DNA of 27,754 nucleotides from positions 1-27,754 of the forward strand of contig CAZASA010000027.1 of the NCBI GenBank assembly GCA_964487685.1. Direction: 5' to 3'. This DNA comes from JABDGZ01 sp964487685. GTDB lineage: Bacteria > Omnitrophota > Gorgyraeia > Zapsychrales > Fredricksoniimonadaceae. A program made the translations under genes and the position numbers. Position 1 is the stretch's first letter. Every line of letters begins with the position of its first letter. Below, piece after piece: positions 22,471 through 27,754 of this stretch. The notes under the pieces are model-generated. The model saw only the letters and a program-made list of their open reading frames with translations. It did no database searches and was not told the origin of the DNA.

Positions 22471-23292
22471 AGGAGCTGATGCTTGTTTTAACTCATTGAT
22501 AAAATGAGGATCGACAACAGCCCCTAAACCTTGCGCTTTATATACATTTACCCACGCATCAGCATAATCTTTCTTTTTATAATAAGTAAAACCAAGATCG
22601 TAATAGGCCATGGCATCATTAGGGTAAATTTCAATGGCCTTTTTAAAATCACTGAAGGCTTCATTAAATTTCCCTTGCTCAGCATAAACATACCCTCTGT
22701 TGTCATAGGCCCCTGCAAAATCAGGATTAAGTTCGATCGCCTTATTATAATTCTGGATAGCCAAGGAATAATAACTTTCCCTGTCGTAAGCAGTCCCTAA
22801 ATTATTATAAGCTTCTGCAAATTTAGGGTTAATTCTTATTGCCTTAAAAAAGTCAGCAATGGCATTTGAAAAATTGCCTTGATTGGCAAAATCTATACCC
22901 CGGTGGTCATAGGCCTGAACGTCATTGGGATCGATTTGAATAGCCTTGTCACAGTCACTGATAGCTTGGGCTAAATTATGTTGCATGCTATAGGCATAAC
23001 CGCGGTTAACATAGGCCTGCGTGTTTTTAGGGTCTATTTCAATGGCTCTGCTGCTATCCTTAATGGCCAGGGCCCAATTGCCCATACTGCTATAGACCAG
23101 CCCGCGAGCGAGATACGCCTGGGCATCATTAGGATTTCTATCAATAGCTTTGTTTATATCCACGATAGCTTGGATATAATTGTCTTTTTGACTATCAATC
23201 TTCCCCCTCTCCAAGAATACCTGTTCGGTCTGTGCATAAACAAAAGATGAGCCAAAGAAAAGGTAACAACTCAAGGTCATTATTTTAAACAT
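22438..23292 (-). CDS. Secreted tetratricopeptide-repeat protein
   Basis: The 284-residue protein has a signal peptide ending VYA (residue 20) and then about seven TPR units with a 34-residue period (for example NTQAYVNRGYAYSMQHNLAQ, FAGAYDNRGYVYAEQGKFNE). It probably acts as a periplasmic or outer-membrane scaffold for protein contacts. AGGA precedes the ATG. It is divergent from the second riboswitch unit and lies between the two units. Nothing catalytic is visible. Its position suggests a part in the c-di-GMP-linked surface system (inference). Confidence 0.9.
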   Translation of the reverse strand: MFKIMTLSCYLFFGSSFVYAQTEQVFLERGKIDSQKDNYIQAIVDINKAIDRNPNDAQAYLARGLVYSSMGNWALAIKDSSRAIEIDPKNTQAYVNRGYAYSMQHNLAQAISDCDKAIQIDPNDVQAYDHRGIDFANQGNFSNAIADFFKAIRINPKFAEAYNNLGTAYDRESYYSLAIQNYNKAIELNPDFAGAYDNRGYVYAEQGKFNEAFSDFKKAIEIYPNDAMAYYDLGFTYYKKKDYADAWVNVYKAQGLGAVVDPHFINELKQASAPLLRQGKRVVQ

Positions 23293-23407
23293 TTAACTAA
23301 TTCCTCAGGTGGTGATCTTAATTAAGAATACGTTTTTCAATATAAACAAAATAACTCATAACATATTGCGATCTAATAGTTTACATATTAACAAAAACAC
23401 TCCTAAA

Positions 23408-23437
23408 ATGGCATACAAAAAAAATATATGATATATT
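23408..23437 (+). promoter_or_regulatory. Promoter of the second riboswitch unit
   Basis: ATGGCA (23408-23413) and TATATT (23432-23437) are 18 bases apart, matching the spacing and flanks of the first unit at 22124-22153. The divergent TPR gene starts at 23292, so the 23293-23407 stretch must also contain its promoter. Confidence 0.55.
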
Positions 23438-23481
23438 TTAATTGTGTTTAAGTAGCCTGTTCTTTAAAAGTTTGAACAATA

Positions 23482-23557
23482 GCAAACTACTTGAAAAAGT
23501 AGGACGCAAAGCCGTGAGCCTAACCTCATCTGTTGTTGAGTAAGGCTGTCTGGTTGC
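23482..23557 (+). promoter_or_regulatory. c-di-GMP-I (GEMM) riboswitch, copy 2
   Basis: It has the same aptamer core as copy 1: GCAA/TTGC closing pairs, CTACTT-GAAA-AAGTAG, GGACGCAAAGCC, GTGAGCCTAA, then a shorter hairpin CTCA/TGAG and AAGGCTGTCTGGTTGCC. The core is identical to copy 1 over 40 bases, while the second hairpin has diverged, which shows that structure rather than sequence is kept there. It leads to the ORF at 23644. Confidence 0.93.
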
Positions 23558-23593
23558 CGTAAACTGGCCTTGATGCTGGTTTCGTACACACGC

Positions 23594-23644
23594 TTTCGTC
23601 CTCTTTTTTAAGAGTGTTGGGTCTCTTACCCAAGGGGGGCGAAA
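23594..23644 (+). promoter_or_regulatory. Putative translation-control platform, copy 2
   Basis: TTTCGTCCTC (23594-23603) can pair with GGGGGCGAAA (23635-23644), covering the Shine-Dalgarno and the first base of the start codon; a small hairpin TTGGGT/ACCCAA (23617-23633) fills the loop. CGTCCT can alternatively pair with AGGACG (23501-23506) of the aptamer. The same layout is seen in copy 1. Confidence 0.5.
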
Positions 23645-23874
23645 TGCTAAAATACCTCATACTCCTAACCTTTACCATCGTTTTCTTCATCCAGATCTCA
23701 CCTGCTTTTAGCACAACAATGTCATTCAAGATATCCGCCACGATCCCGCAGCATATTGTAGTCAATGGATTCAGAATAAATTCATTGGCAAGCACGTCCG
23801 GCCAGTTGGCCCAAACAGAAACAGTGGTCAGAAACAATCAAAGCATCCGGCTTACGACGATCGTTGTACCGTAA
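23644..23874 (+). CDS. Small secreted beta-rich protein under c-di-GMP riboswitch (76 aa)
   Basis: The ATG at 23644 follows GGGGGG at close spacing and is preferred over an in-frame ATG at 23614 that lies upstream of the ribosome site. Residues 1-22 are a signal peptide (LILLTFTIVFFIQISPAFS). The mature ~54 residues alternate polar and hydrophobic (MSFKISATIPQHIVVNG, SIRLTTIVVP), as in beta strands, without cysteine. It could be a small pilin-like or fibre subunit, or a fragment of one. Its stop is immediately adjacent to the stop of the convergent barrel gene. I do not recognise a family. Confidence 0.75.
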   Translation: MLKYLILLTFTIVFFIQISPAFSTTMSFKISATIPQHIVVNGFRINSLASTSGQLAQTETVVRNNQSIRLTTIVVP

Positions 23875-26868
23875 TTATTCTTCTCCGCCTTCCGATTTCG
23901 TCACCTTCAACGGGATATTAAAAGGATAATTAACGCCTTCCCCGACATCTATCATATTCTTCAATTTTATAAGAGGCACCATATTAAGAGGGATACTGTT
24001 GATATCAATGGAAATAGTATGCTGCCCCGGCGTGACCTTCCTGAAATAATAGGCGCCGTTACCATCGCTTTGTTGGATGATCTTACCGTCCAGGACCACC
24101 TTCACCTTACCGACGAATTTATCGCCTTCGCTGGGGGTATTAGTGCCCCGTTTAGAAATAAAAATGAGACCATAAATCCCTGTTTGGCTGATCAAACCGA
24201 AATCAGCGTGAATGCTTCGGCCCTGATAAACCGGAACATTCAAAAATTGCGGGGTTGAAAAAAGGAGCCCGCCCGGGATAGTGTCCAATACCGGCACAAC
24301 ATCGACGGTCTTCCCCCGGATCTGCACGCGATAACGCCCGTTTTTATCCGTCACACCCTCTTTATCGCCGACCTTGACTGTCACACCCTGGATACCCTCA
24401 TCGTTCTTTTCATATTTACCATCCCCGTTCCTGTCTTTGAACACGACTCCCGTTACAGTGCCCAAGGGGTCCCAATACGTCGCCCCTCCAAAGGTGATGC
24501 GCATACCGACATGGACCCCGATATCATCAAGCGACGGATTATTGGTATGGTACAGGTCTTTGCTCACAACCAGATCGCCAAAAATATTCACATCCGGTGA
24601 GGGGCTATAATTAAGCCCGGATGAGACGATCACACTTTCTTCCCCTGAAAGGAAATTATTATTGTTGGCATTCACCCCCAACTCATCATGGTAATCCACG
24701 GAAGTGTTAAAAGATAATTGTTGGTTGATCAGCTTTTGATAACTCAGGCCCGCGTTGATGATGCCGGCAGTGGAATTCCCGCCGGAATGGGGCTGATCGT
24801 ACCAGTCATATTCATAGCTGGAATTAAATGTCAGTTGACTTGTTAAGGGGACTTGAAAACCGGTGATAATATTTTCACGGTTATAGTCAGTCAAGTTTGT
24901 CGTCTTAGAATGGCTGAATTGATAACCCGTGCCGATAAAAACATCACCTTGCAAAGAATTCCAGATTCCAAAGCCTTTGGTTACCCGGTCATTAAGTCCA
25001 AGGCTGGTCTGGGGGGATGCTTCTCCGGCACTGTCCATATAATTGAAATCCAGGTCATTCCATAGGTCCCGGGCCAAATCCACCCTAAGCTGCCCGTTGG
25101 CATCATAATTAAGGGCGCTGGGATTATCAGGATTAAAATTGATATGGTCCCTGTATGCCTCAACAAAGGTGTTTTCCGTTATATTCTTAAAATGGCCTTC
25201 CGTGGTCCAATCAGCCCCTGTCTCTCCTTGGTATTCAGGTAGATCTGAAATAGTTTCATAATTCTTATCCAGATTCCTAAAATGAATACCGCTTCTAAAA
25301 TTAGTGTCCTCCCACTTTAAGGATGCCAGCTCGGCGTTATCAGAGGCATCAGAGGCATGCTCCGCGTTAAGGGTAAGATTGTCATTGAACCGGTGCAATC
25401 CTTCAACAGAATAAACATGATTAGCTTCATACACCCCCCGGCCGGAACCATAACCGGTGGCAAAATTAAATGAATATTGATCATTCTTACTTGTGGGCAA
25501 TAGGGTGATCTTGGCGGCATCAATGTAAGAATCTGGTGCTTTTGGCGCTTGGCCTTGGGTGAAAAATCCCTGGATGACCTGTTCTTGCCCATGACTGAAG
25601 GATAAGCCTAAAAGATCATCCAACAGATCGACATCCGCGAACGCGCCTTTCAAGCTTGTGTTGGGCATGGTCAGTGGCGATAGATATCTTGTCGCGTCCA
25701 AACCGCGTAAATTAAAATTACTGGTACCTTCAACCGGTATTTGGCTCAAACCCACCGTATAATAGTCGAATGAGGAGATTGAGTTAATATCCGTATAAGA
25801 CCCTGTAGTGTCAAAGAAACCATAGGGAGTGTCCCCGCTGACGGTCAGGGTTTGGTTGAAATTATAGCTTTGACGTTTAATGGCAGGGATATTTTTCCCG
25901 GAATATTCGGTGTCATAATCATTGGTATAAATAACTTTAAAGGGCTGCCCGTGCTGAACAGGACTATTCGCCCCAGAGAGGCCGTTAGAGTTAAGGGAAC
26001 TTGGAAAAATAACTTCCACATAGAGGGTATGAAGCCCAAACTCATCCCAGATATGAAGGAAGGTGATCCCGATTTTTTGGGCGTCGATCTCAAGGCGGTC
26101 CGGACCGATGATCTTGACCGATATAAAACCCTCGTCAACCACCAAGAACTTTTGAATATTCTTTCCTTCAATGATCACCGACGAATGTAATTCAATTTGT
26201 AATTTCGGCTTGATCTGCCCATTGTTTGTTATCAGGGCAAGCGACAAAATAGCTGTCGGTCCCTTTGGTTTTGGCACAGGAACAAAAAGAACGTTTGAAG
26301 GCGCATGAGCAGATGTAGTAGAAACATTGGGGGCAAGATTTTCTTGAACGGCCGCTTGGGTGACAGCTGCCGGTTGAGCATGGGCGGCAGGTGCCGGAGC
26401 TACCTGCACAAGTACTGGCTGATTTTCAACAGGGACACCGGCCTTCTGTCTTTGGTATAAAATTTTCAAATACCCGTCAACATCTTTAGAAGCGGGATAA
26501 AATATCTTGGCGATCTTTAAATAACGGATGGCTTTTTTATCGTCATGCACTTGGGCCGCCTTAAGCGCCCCGGTCAAATAATATTCATAGGCTTCCATTT
26601 CCTTGGTCAGGTCAGGAGCCGGAGAGATAAAAATCACCCCTTTTTGCGCAAGGACATTCAAATATTGGATCAATTCAGGATCGGAAGGATCATAGATCTG
26701 GGCGACTTTAAAGCATCGGATGGCCTTTTGGTCGTCGTGTTCCTTAAAAGCTTTGACGCCTTCATTGAAATAATGCTGATAGCCTATGGATTGGTCAGCA
26801 AACGCGGGAAAGGAAAATGCCCCTACAATTATTAACCCACAGACCCCAATAACAAAATTTTTGACCAT
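23875..26868 (-). CDS. Large outer-membrane beta-barrel protein with TPR, pilus-secretin-N-like and SdrD-like domains
   Basis: The 997-residue protein has a signal peptide ending AFA (residue 24); a TPR-like region with two similar units (EGVKAFKEHDDQKAIRCFKVA and GALKAAQVHDDKKAIRYLKIA, written from residues ~33 and ~90); and an Ala/Pro linker (~160-205). At ~229-285 there is a domain like the N-terminal part of pilus secretins (VIIEGKNIQKFLVVDEGF, IGITFLHIWDEFGLHTLYVEV). Then ~500 residues of alternating beta strands fit an outer-membrane barrel. Two SdrD/carboxypeptidase-regulatory-like domains follow (VFKDRNGDGKYEKNDEGI at ~809, then a second from ~905). It is 35 bases after a PapD-like chaperone gene. 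This layout resembles an usher in position and C-terminal beta domains but lacks the usher N-terminal signature. Confidence 0.8.
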   Translation of the reverse strand: MVKNFVIGVCGLIIVGAFSFPAFADQSIGYQHYFNEGVKAFKEHDDQKAIRCFKVAQIYDPSDPELIQYLNVLAQKGVIFISPAPDLTKEMEAYEYYLTGALKAAQVHDDKKAIRYLKIAKIFYPASKDVDGYLKILYQRQKAGVPVENQPVLVQVAPAPAAHAQPAAVTQAAVQENLAPNVSTTSAHAPSNVLFVPVPKPKGPTAILSLALITNNGQIKPKLQIELHSSVIIEGKNIQKFLVVDEGFISVKIIGPDRLEIDAQKIGITFLHIWDEFGLHTLYVEVIFPSSLNSNGLSGANSPVQHGQPFKVIYTNDYDTEYSGKNIPAIKRQSYNFNQTLTVSGDTPYGFFDTTGSYTDINSISSFDYYTVGLSQIPVEGTSNFNLRGLDATRYLSPLTMPNTSLKGAFADVDLLDDLLGLSFSHGQEQVIQGFFTQGQAPKAPDSYIDAAKITLLPTSKNDQYSFNFATGYGSGRGVYEANHVYSVEGLHRFNDNLTLNAEHASDASDNAELASLKWEDTNFRSGIHFRNLDKNYETISDLPEYQGETGADWTTEGHFKNITENTFVEAYRDHINFNPDNPSALNYDANGQLRVDLARDLWNDLDFNYMDSAGEASPQTSLGLNDRVTKGFGIWNSLQGDVFIGTGYQFSHSKTTNLTDYNRENIITGFQVPLTSQLTFNSSYEYDWYDQPHSGGNSTAGIINAGLSYQKLINQQLSFNTSVDYHDELGVNANNNNFLSGEESVIVSSGLNYSPSPDVNIFGDLVVSKDLYHTNNPSLDDIGVHVGMRITFGGATYWDPLGTVTGVVFKDRNGDGKYEKNDEGIQGVTVKVGDKEGVTDKNGRYRVQIRGKTVDVVPVLDTIPGGLLFSTPQFLNVPVYQGRSIHADFGLISQTGIYGLIFISKRGTNTPSEGDKFVGKVKVVLDGKIIQQSDGNGAYYFRKVTPGQHTISIDINSIPLNMVPLIKLKNMIDVGEGVNYPFNIPLKVTKSEGGEE

Positions 26869-26903
26869 ACTTTAACCAATGCGTACTGGGGGTCCGCATA
26901 TTC

Positions 26904-27707
26904 TTAATCCTGCACTTTCTCTATTGTCAGTTGACCGGTACCATCCACGGACAGTTCTATTTCCTTGACCCCCACATCTCCGTCTTCCAAGTCGGAATTG
27001 ATGACCAGGGTATACTGTCCCGGATCTAATTTTTTCTTTAAATTCACCTCCAAGGCCGCGGATGCTTGCGGCGGTACATACAATTTTTTAATTTCTCCGC
27101 GCAGCATGACCAGTCCCCCGCCTTGCATGATGTAGTAAGTGGTGCGGGGGATGAGAATAACATTGCCCTGATTGACAAAACTGGCCGTGAGGCTATTGGC
27201 CTTTAAACTGATATCTTGGATGACCGCTTTCTTGTCCTTATTACTGGGTTCAATAAAAAACAGGCACCCTACCCTTGTGACGATCGAGATCTCATGATCA
27301 CTCTCGTTGGGAGCAGCGCCTCTTTCAAAAAATAACACCCCATAATGCCCTTCCTGGATCTGGCTGGGGACACTGACCGAATATTCGACACTTTGCTGGC
27401 CAAAGCCGGGCATCGTAAAGGTCTGGGGAGTAAACGTGACCCATTGACTTGCAGAATCCCGTCCTGTCCCGGCCGGCAAAAAATTCTTGGTGCCGTCATA
27501 CGGGCTCTTATATTCAAAATCCTCCCAATAAACCCTGATACTTGCCGGTTGAGGAGAAGTATTGTGGATCAAGATCGAACCATTGATATGCTCCCCGCCG
27601 GAAACGCTTAAAGATACCTTCGCATTCTCAAGGAATAATTGGGCACGGGCTTGAGGAGCAAGAAAGCCTGCGGCGCAAAATATTAAAAGAATGGTTCTAA
27701 GGATCAT
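26904..27707 (-). CDS. PapD-like periplasmic chaperone
   Basis: The 267-residue protein has a signal peptide ending ARA (residue 22) and an N-terminal immunoglobulin-like domain: LFLENAKVSLSVSGGEHING, NTSPQPASIRVYWEDFEY, WVTFTPQTFTMPGFGQQ and VSVPSQIQEGHYGVLFFE. The last is the strand pattern of fimbrial chaperones (compare the YRVLFYE-type segment of PapD). A second beta domain follows (ANSLTASFVNQGNVILIPR, YVPPQASAALEVNLKKKLDPG). Such chaperones hold secreted subunits by donating a strand. It precedes the barrel gene in the same operon; possible clients are the small secreted proteins nearby or genes outside the window. Confidence 0.8.
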   Translation of the reverse strand: MILRTILLIFCAAGFLAPQARAQLFLENAKVSLSVSGGEHINGSILIHNTSPQPASIRVYWEDFEYKSPYDGTKNFLPAGTGRDSASQWVTFTPQTFTMPGFGQQSVEYSVSVPSQIQEGHYGVLFFERGAAPNESDHEISIVTRVGCLFFIEPSNKDKKAVIQDISLKANSLTASFVNQGNVILIPRTTYYIMQGGGLVMLRGEIKKLYVPPQASAALEVNLKKKLDPGQYTLVINSDLEDGDVGVKEIELSVDGTGQLTIEKVQD

Positions 27708-27754
27708 ACGACCATACCTTTCAAATATGATTGAAAACGTCCCTGTGCGGCGGG
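27708..27754. other. Window edge upstream of the chaperone gene
   Basis: Only 47 bases remain before the edge; they carry GAAAGG upstream of the chaperone ATG and no visible gene or full promoter. Confidence 0.3.

Noticed and set aside
1..27754. CRISPR arrays, rRNA genes and complete transposons
   Set aside because: No regularly spaced direct repeats, no rRNA-like stretches and no transposase or integrase genes were seen on either strand.

Overview
The window reads as chromosomal DNA of a Gram-negative (outer-membrane-bearing) bacterium: several proteins carry Sec signal peptides, one is a large beta-barrel, and there is a PapD-like periplasmic chaperone. No rRNA or marker gene fixes the lineage. 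The gene families and the moderately AT-rich style would suit an uncultivated PVC-type lineage such as Omnitrophota, but that is only a guess. Almost every gene is on the minus strand.

Layout. (1) 1-7231: a tightly packed minus-strand operon, read from 7231 downwards: geranylgeranyl-reductase-like flavoprotein, type III polyketide synthase, UbiE-like methyltransferase, short-chain dehydrogenase, MtnX-like HAD phosphatase, class III aminotransferase, and a membrane-anchored spermidine-synthase-like protein cut by the window edge. It looks like a phenolic- or pyrone-lipid/quinone pathway. (2) 7351-9570: a two-component system, comprising a small membrane protein, a histidine kinase and a receiver-Fis response regulator. 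A conserved element of about 52 bp lies upstream of both this operon and the polyketide operon, suggesting one regulator for both. (3) 9777-11486: accessory DNA with a small ssb, a HigBA toxin-antitoxin pair, several perfect hairpins and a copy of the 3' end of tRNA-Asn. (4) 11294-16511: a likely island between that copy and the intact tRNA-Asn gene. It carries an orphan HTH protein and a TetR-controlled cassette of small stress/small-molecule-binding families (TetR, YCII-like, GyrI-like, DUF1801, SnoaL-like, DUF2182, DUF899). (5) 16512-22057: ordinary core genes: tRNA-Asn, recR, dnaX, a TIGR01777 epimerase and tex. (6) 22124-27707: a c-di-GMP and cell-surface region. Two near-duplicate plus-strand units, each promoter + c-di-GMP-I (GEMM) riboswitch + short secreted peptide, lie around a secreted TPR protein. 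They converge on a minus-strand pair: a PapD-like chaperone and a 997-residue protein with TPR, pilus-secretin N-terminal-like, beta-barrel and SdrD-like parts.

The most promising undescribed system is region 6: c-di-GMP-sensing leaders on tiny exported peptides beside a chaperone/barrel pair that resembles, but is not, a classical chaperone-usher system. Second is the polyketide operon with its shared regulatory element. All assignments come from reading the sequence; no database search was run.
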